Source: Sphaerotilus uruguayifluvii
Lineage (GTDB): Bacteria; Pseudomonadota; Gammaproteobacteria; Burkholderiales; Burkholderiaceae_C
DNA: 64,000 nucleotides
NCBI RefSeq assembly: GCF_013294065.1
Contig: NZ_JABSNM010000010.1
Coordinates: 62,001 to 126,000, forward strand
Direction: 5' to 3'
The position numbers and the translations under genes were made by a program. Shown here piece after piece: positions 31,824 to 39,597 of the stretch. The notes beneath the pieces are model-generated. The model worked only from the letters and a program-made list of their open reading frames with translations, searched no databases and was not told where the DNA came from. Positions within the stretch are counted from its first letter, which is position 1; each line of letters begins with the position of its first letter.

Positions 31824-31880
31824 GCCTTTGTAGCGATTTCAGCGGATGGCAAAGCCGTCCGCTGCAACGTAGGGTTGAGC
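31824..31880 (-). repeat. attC-like site 3 (terminal, degenerate 3' core)
   Basis: On the minus strand: R'' core GCTCAAC (31880-31874, perfect RYYYAAC), then an imperfect palindrome with a perfect CAGCGGA/TCCGCTG stem, then a degenerate R' (CAAAGGC instead of GTTRRRY). The length of 57 bp equals the lower limit for attC. It begins 9 bp after the stop codon of the preceding reading frame. The loss of the R' box suggests a decayed end of the cassette cluster. Confidence 0.55.
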
Positions 31881-31889
31881 AGCAGCGTT

Positions 31890-32255
31890 TCACTCATACG
31901 AGACCGAAACTCCGTTTGCGAGCCTTTCTTGCTTGAAGATCTTCGCGCCTTGAAATCCGGCGACCACAAGCTCGGACTCGGAAACCCAACGCACTTTGAG
32001 TGCGAGCGAGCCATCGGCCGTGAAAGCGTTCCCCCCTCCCTTGGGCACGGAGTCACCTTTCGCCAGAACCGACAGTTGCGTGTTGAAGCCAGTTGTTGCG
32101 CCGCAATTTCGGTTGAAGATCACTGCGACGTGACCGCCCCGCGGGGATTCGATGGTTGATGCGACCTCGTTGCCGCAGCCGGCGTCACAGCCGTTGAGCA
32201 CGACCAGAATTCCGATACCGATGACGAATGTGCTAGCTGTATTGCTGCTCTTCAA
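31890..32255 (-). CDS. Cassette C: small possible lipoprotein, unknown function
   Basis: A reading frame whose mature part has the pattern CGNEV..., ESPRGGHVAVIFNRNCGATTGF, FTADGSLALKVRWVSESELVV; I have the impression this recurs in uncharacterised proteins but give it no function. An N-terminal hydrophobic stretch (VIGIGILVVLNGC) gives a weak lipobox, so export as a lipoprotein is likely. The start is uncertain: a TTG at 32255 coincides with the first bases of the cassette, while an in-frame GTG at 32351 would run through the attC site. Stop codon is 9 bp from the following attC-like site. Lower GC than the flanks. Confidence 0.6.
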   Translation of the reverse strand: MKSSNTASTFVIGIGILVVLNGCDAGCGNEVASTIESPRGGHVAVIFNRNCGATTGFNTQLSVLAKGDSVPKGGGNAFTADGSLALKVRWVSESELVVAGFQGAKIFKQERLANGVSVSYE

Positions 32256-32346
32256 CGTTCGAGCTAGGCCACCCTCGGAGGCGGGTGTTGTGAGCCCGAT
32301 CTTACAGCGCCTGCCGTAGCGGATCAGCTTGAGCGAGGGGTTAGGC
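32250..32346 (-). repeat. attC-like site 2 (97 bp)
   Basis: Minus-strand reading: R'' core GCCTAAC (32346-32340), palindromic middle with CCCTCG/CGAGGG and CTCGCTCAAGC / GCCTAGCTCGAAC arms, and R' core GTTGAAG (32256-32250; one mismatch to GTTRRRY). The stop codon (TAA) of cassette B lies inside the R'' box, a classic cassette trait. The translated start (NPSLKLIRYGRRCK) is the kind of peptide attC sites yield in Burkholderiales. Confidence 0.75.
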
Positions 32347-32799
32347 CGCACCCGGCACCTGCAGCAGACGAACTGAGTAACGCTGAACTCCCCACCTCAC
32401 GGCGAAGGTTTCGCTTACCTCGTACCAGCGTCCAGCTGGCCGTCCAGAACCGTGGCTTGCTCCCATACAGGAACACTCGCAATCTGCTCCAACTGCGTTC
32501 CAGCATGCTGGAGCACAAACCTCCTTTTCGCGGTACAATTGAATTACATAGCAAGCCCTGTAGCGATTGAATGACAACCTGATTACTCTTTCGAACCAAG
32601 CCTGTGGTACTTCCCAGGCACGGTGCTCCTTGCTCCATCTAGGTTTTTTTATCTCTTGGTTGCGAAGCCATACCTTGTTATCTGGGGCGAAGGGAAGGCG
32701 AACGAGAAGCGGTGCAGGACGCTCGCGCTTAAACAGGACGGGCACGCGCGTCTGATTCCAGAAGCGCTCAAAGTCTTGAATTGGCGGTTGGGCAACCAT
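32341..32799 (-). CDS. Cassette B: cysteine-rich hypothetical protein
   Basis: A 152-residue protein of unknown function. The N-terminal half is basic and aromatic (FERFWNQTRVPVLFKRERPAPLLVRLPF, KVWLRNQEIKKPRWSKEHRAWEVP), followed by a cysteine cluster (CAPACWNAVGADCECSCMG) and a C-terminal beta-rich WYEVSETFAVRW segment. The cysteines could hold zinc or an iron-sulfur centre. The frame starts 15 bp after attC-like site 1 and its TAA stop lies inside the R'' core of attC-like site 2, so it fills a cassette exactly. An upstream in-frame ATG exists but lies in the attC site. I do not recognise a named family. Confidence 0.7.
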   Translation of the reverse strand: MVAQPPIQDFERFWNQTRVPVLFKRERPAPLLVRLPFAPDNKVWLRNQEIKKPRWSKEHRAWEVPQAWFERVIRLSFNRYRACYVIQLYREKEVCAPACWNAVGADCECSCMGASHGSGRPAGRWYEVSETFAVRWGVQRYSVRLLQVPGAA

Positions 32800-32813
32800 G
32801 GTGCTGCTGTGCG

Positions 32814-32886
32814 GCCTAATGTTTGACAGGAGAAGCCTGACCCAGCTTGCCGGAGCACGCACGTCCTATCCATGGAATGGTTGGGC
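32814..32886 (-). repeat. attC-like site 1 (73 bp)
   Basis: Minus-strand reading: R'' core GCCCAAC (32886-32880, perfect), an imperfect palindrome (GATAGGA arm versus TCCTGTC arm, GCTCCGGCAAGC centre) and R' core ATTAGGC (32820-32814; one mismatch to GTTAGGC). It begins 14 bp after the stop codon of the P-loop ATPase gene and ends 14 bp before the start of cassette B. Confidence 0.75.
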
Positions 32887-32900
32887 ATCGCGCGCTCCAT

Positions 32901-34433
32901 CTAGCCTTTTGCTTGGCCAGCTTGCCTTGCCGGCGCAATCCTCGCCAACTGAGATTGCTTGACACCAATGAGATACGTGCGAAACGCTGGGTGAACTTCC
33001 CAGCGCGCACCCTGCATAGAATTCCAGTTCGCGAGCTTAACGAAATTAGAGTCATCATGGAACAGAATGTGGCGGAAACCGCGTGGCATTGTGTTATCGA
33101 CGACGCGCGGATTCAGGAAGCCAGTTTCGTGCAAAAGCCTCAAGACTGAAACAGCGTCGTCATCGTTATCTGGACGGATCTGTGCTCCGCGAATCTGTAT
33201 CGAGGCAATGCTTGGAACCGTAAGAAGGTGCCGTCGAAGTTTCTCAAAGTCGCACTCAAAGTCGACGTCGGCAAAGGTGTTAATAATTTCTCGAATGTTC
33301 TTGCAGTCAAGCGAGAACTCATTTACAACGTCGTCAAGCCGCTCGGACGAATAAACTTTCATCGCTTCACCCGCTTCGTCGCTGCCAATGAAAGCCGTTG
33401 GCTTTTTCTTAGCCGCATCAACCATATTCTTGATGAGCTGAATTGCATCCCTCGGACGTTCGCGAGCAGACTTTGCGATAAATGAATCCCAGGAGCGCGT
33501 CTCATCGCTGGTCGGCAGAGTCATGGTTGTGCCGTTGAAGAAAACGGTGTACGGATCGACGCGCGTTTGGCCGGCATCCTTCGCCGCATTTTCCAAGCGT
33601 TTCCGAATGATGCTTTGCATCAGTTTGTCGTCAGCCAAGAGAGGAATCATGAACCCGCGCATGTGATCCGTCTGGTCTCTTTGGCCTTGGCTCTCGCTGG
33701 TCAGTCGCGTCCAAACGCTTGAACGGAGGCTGACAATTGCCCTGACTGCGCTGCATTCACCGGTCAGTCGCCTTACCGCTAGCAGAAGGGCCCAAATTCT
33801 ATTCAGGTGAGCCGGTTGATCGGGTGCCGCCAACTGGTCGGTGTCATCAATAAGCAGATAGAAAACATTGCCCGATGAAAGCAGTTGCGAATTGATGGCG
33901 CCAATCAACAAACTTGGCGAATTGGTTCCCGCCAATTCTTTAGCAAGCTGAACGCCATTAATCTTCGCGGCAGGTAGTGAGATAGCCGAAATAAGCTCCA
34001 GTGACTTCTGAATAAAATCTTCTTCTGCAAGTCCTTGCTGACGTGCCTCGTTGTGCAACTTCGCTGCGGCCCCCTTCAGCATTCCTTTGAGCTGTGATCC
34101 AATTTGCGCCCCCACCGTTCTCAGCAATACCTCGTAATAGAAGCGCTTCAATGACCCGATGTCAGGTGATGTTGGCGTGTCTTTGGACGATATGTTGTCT
34201 GGCCGAATGAGTACACAAGGCAGTTTTTTCGATTTGGCCACCTTGTCGATCCATTCGACGACCGCGCTCTTTCCGATGCCTTTGTTTCCAACGAGAACTC
34301 TCATACCACCGGGTTCGATAGCGCAGAGTTGTGTGAACTGAGTAGGCGCTATGAATATCTCACCCAGAAAAGAGCGGTCGCCTTCTGCGGTGCCGGTTCT
34401 CACGTACTTCATCAAATAATCGAGTGCACTCAT
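32901..34433 (-). CDS. Cassette A: P-loop ATPase of unknown function (possible defence gene)
   Basis: A 510-residue predicted NTPase. Walker A is GNKGIGKS at residues 49-56; Walker B is FYLLIDDTD at 191-199; a likely sensor segment SLRSSVW lies near 232. The C-terminal 200 residues hold no domain I recognise. The overall pattern resembles the stand-alone 'Sll1717-type' P-loop ATPases, an uncertain match. No signal peptide or membrane helix is visible. GC content is clearly below that of its neighbours, suggesting transfer. The stop is 14 bp before an attC-like site, so it reads as an unusually long gene cassette. A candidate -10 box TATACA lies about 20 bp before the ATG (34457-34452) with an AGGGA ribosome site. 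Single ATPases of this sort are often linked to anti-phage systems, but that is inference. Confidence 0.8.
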   Translation of the reverse strand: MSALDYLMKYVRTGTAEGDRSFLGEIFIAPTQFTQLCAIEPGGMRVLVGNKGIGKSAVVEWIDKVAKSKKLPCVLIRPDNISSKDTPTSPDIGSLKRFYYEVLLRTVGAQIGSQLKGMLKGAAAKLHNEARQQGLAEEDFIQKSLELISAISLPAAKINGVQLAKELAGTNSPSLLIGAINSQLLSSGNVFYLLIDDTDQLAAPDQPAHLNRIWALLLAVRRLTGECSAVRAIVSLRSSVWTRLTSESQGQRDQTDHMRGFMIPLLADDKLMQSIIRKRLENAAKDAGQTRVDPYTVFFNGTTMTLPTSDETRSWDSFIAKSARERPRDAIQLIKNMVDAAKKKPTAFIGSDEAGEAMKVYSSERLDDVVNEFSLDCKNIREIINTFADVDFECDFEKLRRHLLTVPSIASIQIRGAQIRPDNDDDAVSVLRLLHETGFLNPRVVDNTMPRGFRHILFHDDSNFVKLANWNSMQGARWEVHPAFRTYLIGVKQSQLARIAPARQAGQAKG

Positions 34434-34793
34434 CTAGTGTTCCCTGAAAGGTGTATAAACCTGTATCCGTGATACCCAACGCAATTCAGACTGCATGCCC
34501 TGCTGGCATAACATCCACTCGCAAGCTTTCACCCACCTCTTTGCTACACACAATTTCTTGTGGTGCAAGGAATTTTTCAATCTTCTGCATACTTGCCTCC
34601 CTATAGAAATCGACCAAAACCCTGCAGCAGGGTTTGCCGTTTACGCCATCGTTTCAACGACAGCCAGCATATCGATTACCATTTTTTCCGTCTACGGACG
34701 GCACACCCTACCCCTCGTGACAAAGGTCACGACGTGCGCCTTGCAGACACGAGGCGGGCCGAAGCACCCGCACGCTGAATACACTGCACCCTC
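34434..34793. other. AT-richer non-coding boundary region of the island
   Basis: About 360 bp without a convincing gene. It holds the putative promoter of the P-loop ATPase, a lone attC-type core (ACCCAAC on plus at 34474-34480, i.e. GTTGGGT on minus) without a partner box, a small ATGCC/GGCAT hairpin, and the palindrome CGTGAC-N4-GTCACG (34716-34731) shortly before the MurU-like gene. GC content rises back to the chromosomal level near 34710, marking the right edge of the island. Confidence 0.5.
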
Positions 34794-35504
34794 GTGAACA
34801 CCCCCCAACGCCCCACCCTGCCCCCGCGCGCGATCGTGCTCGCCGCGGGCCGCGGCGAGCGCATGCGCCCGCTGACCGACACCACCCCGAAGCCGCTGCT
34901 GCCGGTCTTCGGCCGGCCGCTGATCGAGTGGCATCTGCTCGCGCTGGCCGCCGGCGGCGTGCGCGAGGTGGTGATCAACACCGCCTGGCTGGAAGAGCGC
35001 TTCCCCGAGGTGCTGGGCGACGGCAGCCGCTTCGGGCTGTCGATCCGCTGGTCGCACGAGGGCCGCGACTTCGGCGGCGCGCTGGAGACGGGCGGCGGCA
35101 TCGCAACCGTGCAGGACTGGCTCTGCGAGGACGGCCGCAAGGCCTTCTGGGTGGTCTCGGGTGACATCTGGGCGCCGGAGTTCCGCTTCGCGCCGGAGGC
35201 GGTGGCGCGCTTCGTCGACAGCGGCCATGACGCGCACCTGTGGGTCGTGCCCAACCCGCCCTATCACCCCGGCGGCGACTTCGACCACGAGGGCGGCCGC
35301 GCCACCTACGCCAACCTCGCGCTGATGCGCCCAAGCGTCTGCGCGGGGCTCACCAAGGGCCAGCGCGCCGCGCTCGGCCGGCTGCTGATCGACGGCGTGG
35401 CGGCGGGCCGCATCTCGCTGGAGACGTGGCCGGGACGCTGGGAGAACGTCGGCACGCCGGCGCAGCTCGCCGCGCTGCAGGGCGACAGCGCACCGGCCGC
35501 CTGA
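34794..35504 (+). CDS. murU: Nucleotidyltransferase, MurU-like (N-acetylmuramate-1-phosphate uridylyltransferase)
   Basis: A 236-residue sugar-1-phosphate nucleotidyltransferase with the signature AIVLAAGRGERMRPLTDTTPKPLLPVFGRPLIEW (residues 13-46) and FWVVSGDIW (metal-binding Asp). MurU makes UDP-MurNAc in the cell-wall recycling route of Gram-negatives, after the kinase AmgK. AmgK is usually encoded just upstream; here that position is occupied by the cassette island. The start is GTG at 34794, set by the beginning of homology. Followed by REP-like repeats. Confidence 0.82.
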   Translation: MNTPQRPTLPPRAIVLAAGRGERMRPLTDTTPKPLLPVFGRPLIEWHLLALAAGGVREVVINTAWLEERFPEVLGDGSRFGLSIRWSHEGRDFGGALETGGGIATVQDWLCEDGRKAFWVVSGDIWAPEFRFAPEAVARFVDSGHDAHLWVVPNPPYHPGGDFDHEGGRATYANLALMRPSVCAGLTKGQRAALGRLLIDGVAAGRISLETWPGRWENVGTPAQLAALQGDSAPAA

Positions 35505-35597
35505 CGCGCCGTCGACGATCGCGCACGCCGTCGGCACGCTCGCCTTGCGCCGCCGGCACCCTCGCCTTCCTCCACCGTCATCCTCGCCTGCCGCCGC

Positions 35598-35678
35598 CGT
35601 CATCCTCGCGAAGGCGAGGACCCACGCCTGCCACCGCGGTGGGCCCATCGTGGGTGCCCGCCTGCGCGGGCATGACGG
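35598..35678. repeat. Inverted pair of REP-like repeats (BIME-like)
   Basis: Copy 1 at 35598-35626 (CGTCATCCTCGCGAAGG...ACCCACG) and inverse copy 2 at 35649-35678 (CGTGGGTGCC...GGGCATGACGG), 22 bp apart, the same spacing as the pair at 22637-22717. A short partial copy (CCGTCATCCTCGCCTG) precedes it at about 35575. Lies between the MurU-like gene and glyQ. Confidence 0.8.
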
Positions 35679-35793
35679 GGCGGGGGGGTGCGTCATGGCG
35701 CGACACTAGAATCCGTGATCCTCATCGCGGGCCGAGCGTGCGATTCGCGCGGCCCGCGGCCTCCCGCCTCATCCGTCCGAGCCCGCCCTTGCC

Positions 35794-36765
35794 ATGCTGA
35801 CCTTCCAGCAAATCATTCTTCGCCTTCAGGAATACTGGGACGCCCAGGGCTGCGCGCTGCTGCAGCCCTACGACATGGAGGTCGGCGCCGGCACCAGCCA
35901 CACCGCGACCTTCCTGCGCGCCCTCGGCCCCGAGCCGTGGAAGGCCGCGTATGTGCAGCCCAGCCGCCGCCCCAAGGACGGCCGCTACGGCGAGAACCCG
36001 AACCGCCTGCAGCACTACTACCAGTACCAGGTGGTCCTGAAGCCGGCGCCGGCCAACATCCTGGAGCTGTACCTGGGCTCGCTGGAGGCGCTGGGCTTCG
36101 ACCTGAAGAAGAACGACATCCGCTTCGTCGAGGACGACTGGGAGAACCCGACGCTGGGCGCCTGGGGCCTGGGCTGGGAGGTCTGGCTCAACGGCATGGA
36201 GGTGACGCAGTTCACCTACTTCCAGCAGGTCGGCGGCATCGACTGCAAGCCCGCCACCGGCGAGATCACCTACGGCCTGGAGCGGCTGGCGATGTACCTG
36301 CAGGGCGTGGAGAACGTCTACGACCTGAAGTTCTCCGAAGGCCTGAGCTACGGCGACGTCTACCACCAGAACGAGGTGGAGCAGTCGACCTACAACTTCG
36401 AGCACAGCAACGTCGAGTTCCTGCTGACCGCCTTCACCGCGCACGAGGGCAACGCGCAGCACCTGATCGAGAAGCAGCTGGCGCTGCCGGCCTACGAGCA
36501 GGTGCTCAAGGCCGCGCACACCTTCAACCTGCTCGACGCCCGGGGCGCGATCAGCGTCACCGAGCGCGCCGCCTACATCGGCCGCATCCGCAACCTGGCG
36601 CGCAGCGTGGCCGCCGCCTACCTCGACAGCCGCAAGCGCCTGGGCTTCCCGATGGCCCCGAAGGCCTGGGCCGACGAGGTGATCGCCAAGCTGGACGCCG
36701 AAGCCGCCAAGAACGCCGAAAAGGCCGAGAAGGCCGCCAAGAACGACTCGAAGAAGGCTGACTGA
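35794..36765 (+). CDS. glyQ: Glycyl-tRNA synthetase alpha subunit
   Basis: Catalytic subunit of the tetrameric bacterial glycyl-tRNA synthetase. It has 323 residues, of which the last 25 are a Lys/Ala-rich tail. Diagnostic segments: [44 protein letters not shown] and [24 protein letters not shown]. It sits 3 bp before glyS, the beta subunit. The basic tail ([15 protein letters not shown]) is unusual in composition and is likely disordered. Confidence 0.97.
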   Translation: MLTFQQIILRLQEYWDAQGCALLQPYDMEVGAGTSHTATFLRALGPEPWKAAYVQPSRRPKDGRYGENPNRLQHYYQYQVVLKPAPANILELYLGSLEALGFDLKKNDIRFVEDDWENPTLGAWGLGWEVWLNGMEVTQFTYFQQVGGIDCKPATGEITYGLERLAMYLQGVENVYDLKFSEGLSYGDVYHQNEVEQSTYNFEHSNVEFLLTAFTAHEGNAQHLIEKQLALPAYEQVLKAAHTFNLLDARGAISVTERAAYIGRIRNLARSVAAAYLDSRKRLGFPMAPKAWADEVIAKLDAEAAKNAEKAEKAAKNDSKKAD

Positions 36766-36768
36766 ACC

Positions 36769-38910
36769 ATGAGCACCCCAAAGAACCTGCTCGTCGAACT
36801 CTTCGTCGAGGAACTGCCGCCGAAGGCGCTGAAGAAGCTGGGCGAATCCTTCGCCTCGACGCTGGCCGCCTCGCTGAAGGCCAGCGGCCTGGCCGCGGCG
36901 GACGCCGCCGTCACGCCCTTCGCCTCGCCGCGCCGCCTGGCGGTGCATGTCACCGGCGTGGCCGCAAGGGCAGCCGACAAGGCGGTGCAGCAGAAGCTGA
37001 TGCCGGTCGCCGTGGCGCTGACCGCCGACGGCCAGCCCACGCCGGCGCTGCTGAAGAAGCTGGCCTCGGTCGGCGCCGACGCCTCGGTCGTGCCGAGCCT
37101 GAAGCGCCAGCCCGACGGCAAGGCCGAAGCGCTGTTCCTGGACTCGGTGGTCGCCGGCGCCTCGCTGCAGGAAGGCCTGCAGAAGGCCCTGGACGAGGCC
37201 CTGGCCAAGCTGCCGATCCCGAAGGTCATGAGCTACCAGCTCGCCGACGGCTGGACCTCGGTGAACTTCGTGCGCCCGGCGCACGGGCTGGTCGCGCTGC
37301 ACGGCGCCGACGTGGTGTCGATCAGCACGCTGGGCCTGACCGCCGGCCGCACCACCACCGGCCACCGCTTCGAGGCCGCGAACCCGACCGTCACGCTGCG
37401 CGACGCCGACAGCTACGCCGACCAGCTCGTCGGCGAAGGCGCGGTGATTCCCGGCTTCGACGCCCGCCGCGCCGAGATCGTGCGCCAGCTCGCCGACGCG
37501 GCCGCTCGGCAAGGCCTCAAGCCCATCGACGACGAGGCGCTGCTCGACGAGGTCTGCGCGCTGGTCGAGCGCCCGAACGTGCTCACCTGCCAGTTCGAGC
37601 CGGAGTTCCTGGACGTGCCGCAGGAATGCCTCATCCTGACGATGAAGGCCAACCAGAAGTACTTCCCGCTGCTGGACGCCGCGGACAAGCTGACCAACAA
37701 GTTCCTGATCGTCTCGAACATCCGCCCGGAAGACCCGAGCGCGGTGATCGGCGGCAATGAGCGCGTGGTGCGCCCGCGCCTGGCCGACGCCAAGTTCTTC
37801 TTCGACCAGGACCGCAAGAAGACGCTGGAGAGCCGCGTGGCCGGTCTGGCCAAGGTGGTCTACCACGGCAAGCTCGGCACCCAGGGCGAGCGCACCGAGC
37901 GCGTGCGCGCGCTGACCCACCTGATCGTGCGCCAGCTCGGCGAGCACCAGGCCGCGTCGGTGCAGTCGCATGACGAGCTGCAGATGCTGGCGCACAAGGC
38001 CGACCAGGCCGCGCTGCTGGCCAAGACCGACCTGCTGACCGACATGGTCGGCGAGTTCCCCGAGCTGCAGGGCATCATGGGCGGCTACTACGCCCGCTTC
38101 GAGGGCCTGCGCGACGGCGTGGCCATCGCGATCGAGGACCACTACAAGCCGCGCTTCGCCGGCGATGCGCTGCCCCGCAACCACACCGGCACGGTGGTGG
38201 CGCTGGCCGACAAGCTGGAGACGCTGGTGGGCCTGTTCGGCATCGGCCAGCTGCCCACCGGCGACAAGGACCCGTTCGCGCTGCGCCGCCACGCGCTGGG
38301 CGTGATCCGCATCCTGGTCGAGAAGAACCTGCCGCTGGACCTGCCCGAGCTGCTGCGCTCGGCCGCGCCGGTCTTCGGCGGCCTGATCGAGGATCCGACC
38401 CCGAAGCTGCTGCCCTTCTTCGCCGACCGCCTGGCCGTCTCCCTGCGCGAGCAGGGCTACAGCGCGCAGGAAGTCGACGCGGTGCTGGCGCTCGCGCCCA
38501 CCCGCCTGGGCGAGGTGCCGCGCCGTCTGGCGGCGGTGCGCGCCTTCGCCGGCCTGCCCGAGGCCGCCTCGCTGGCCGCAGCCAACAAGCGCATCGGCAA
38601 CATCCTGAAGAAGGCCGAGGGCGAGGTGGAGGCGAAGGTGAACACCGCGCTGCTGCAGGAAGCCGCCGAGCAGGCGCTGTTCGAGGCGCTGGGCACGGTG
38701 CAGCCCGAGGCCGACCGCCTGTTCGTGCAGGGCGACCTCGCCGGCAGCCTGAAGGCGCTGGCCGCGCTGAAGACGCCGGTCGATGCCTTCTTCGACGACG
38801 TGATGGTCAACGCCGAGGACGCCCAGCTGCGCGCCAACCGCCTGGGCCTGCTCAAGACGCTGCATGAGGCGATGAACCGCGTCGCCGACCTGTCGCGCCT
38901 GGCGGCCTGA
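36769..38910 (+). CDS. glyS: Glycyl-tRNA synthetase beta subunit
   Basis: The 713-residue tRNA-binding subunit that partners glyQ. The N-terminus LLVELFVEELPPKALKKLGESF is typical, as are ANQKYFPLLDA, LPRNHTGTVVALADKLETLVGLFGIGQLPTG and the C-terminal DALR-like anticodon-binding helices. The gene begins 3 bp after glyQ, so the subunits are coupled. The next gene, gmhB, starts 24 bp on, as in many Burkholderiales. Confidence 0.97.
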   Translation: MSTPKNLLVELFVEELPPKALKKLGESFASTLAASLKASGLAAADAAVTPFASPRRLAVHVTGVAARAADKAVQQKLMPVAVALTADGQPTPALLKKLASVGADASVVPSLKRQPDGKAEALFLDSVVAGASLQEGLQKALDEALAKLPIPKVMSYQLADGWTSVNFVRPAHGLVALHGADVVSISTLGLTAGRTTTGHRFEAANPTVTLRDADSYADQLVGEGAVIPGFDARRAEIVRQLADAAARQGLKPIDDEALLDEVCALVERPNVLTCQFEPEFLDVPQECLILTMKANQKYFPLLDAADKLTNKFLIVSNIRPEDPSAVIGGNERVVRPRLADAKFFFDQDRKKTLESRVAGLAKVVYHGKLGTQGERTERVRALTHLIVRQLGEHQAASVQSHDELQMLAHKADQAALLAKTDLLTDMVGEFPELQGIMGGYYARFEGLRDGVAIAIEDHYKPRFAGDALPRNHTGTVVALADKLETLVGLFGIGQLPTGDKDPFALRRHALGVIRILVEKNLPLDLPELLRSAAPVFGGLIEDPTPKLLPFFADRLAVSLREQGYSAQEVDAVLALAPTRLGEVPRRLAAVRAFAGLPEAASLAAANKRIGNILKKAEGEVEAKVNTALLQEAAEQALFEALGTVQPEADRLFVQGDLAGSLKALAALKTPVDAFFDDVMVNAEDAQLRANRLGLLKTLHEAMNRVADLSRLAA

Positions 38911-38934
38911 CCGCGCACGCCGGGAGCACAGACC

Positions 38935-39540
38935 ATGGGCGAGCGCAGCAACCCGATCAAGCTGGTCGTTCTCGACCGCGACGGCACGATCAACGAGGAC
39001 CGCGACGACTATGTCAAGTCGGCCGACGAGTGGGTGCCGCTGCCGGGTGCGCTCGCCGCGATCGCCCGGCTCTACCAGGCCGGCTGGCATGTGGTGGTCG
39101 CCACCAACCAGTCGGGCCTGGGCCGCGGCCTGTTCGACGCGTACACGCTCAACGAGATGCACGCGAAGATGAACGCGCTGCTGACGCCGCTGGGCGGGCG
39201 GGTCGATGCGGTCTTCTTCTGCCCGCACGCGCCCGAGGACGACTGCCGCTGCCGCAAGCCGCGCCCGGGCCTGTTCGAGGATATCGGCCTGCGCTTCGGC
39301 ATCGACATGGCGGGCGTGCCGGCGGTCGGCGACACGCTGCGCGACCTGCAGGCGGCCAGCACGGTCGGCTGCACGCCGCATCTGGTGCGCACCGGCAAGG
39401 CCGCCTCGCTCGACGAGGCCGGCGTGCAGGCGATGCGCGAGAAGGTGCCGGGCCTGACGGTCCATGCCGATCTGGGCGCCTTCGTCGACGCGCTGCTGGC
39501 CGCCGAGGGCCGCCGCGTGGCCGACGGTCGCCGCGCCTGA
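38935..39540 (+). CDS. gmhB: D-glycero-D-manno-heptose-1,7-bisphosphate 7-phosphatase
   Basis: A 201-residue HAD-superfamily phosphatase in ADP-heptose synthesis for the LPS inner core. HAD motif I is VVLDRDGTIN, motif II ATNQSGLGRG, and the family-specific zinc loop is CPHAPEDDCRCRKPRPG, followed by VGDTLRDLQAA (motif IV). Length and zinc loop distinguish it from histidinol phosphatases. Located between glyS and plsC, the conserved order in this group. Confidence 0.95.
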   Translation: MGERSNPIKLVVLDRDGTINEDRDDYVKSADEWVPLPGALAAIARLYQAGWHVVVATNQSGLGRGLFDAYTLNEMHAKMNALLTPLGGRVDAVFFCPHAPEDDCRCRKPRPGLFEDIGLRFGIDMAGVPAVGDTLRDLQAASTVGCTPHLVRTGKAASLDEAGVQAMREKVPGLTVHADLGAFVDALLAAEGRRVADGRRA

Positions 39541-39597
39541 CCGGCACACCCGCATCCGCCCCTTCGTTCACGACCCCGCACCCGCTCCGCGCCCCGC

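Noticed and set aside
34474-34560. Possible fourth attC or an attI site upstream of the P-loop ATPase (GTTGGGT core on minus).
   Set aside because: Only one core box was found; no RYYYAAC partner within 120 bp and only a short 5-bp hairpin. Kept as part of the boundary region.
34495-34797. 100-residue open frame on the plus strand in the island edge.
   Set aside because: No ribosome site, no recognisable motif, and it runs into the start of the MurU-like gene; typical of a chance frame in lower-GC DNA.
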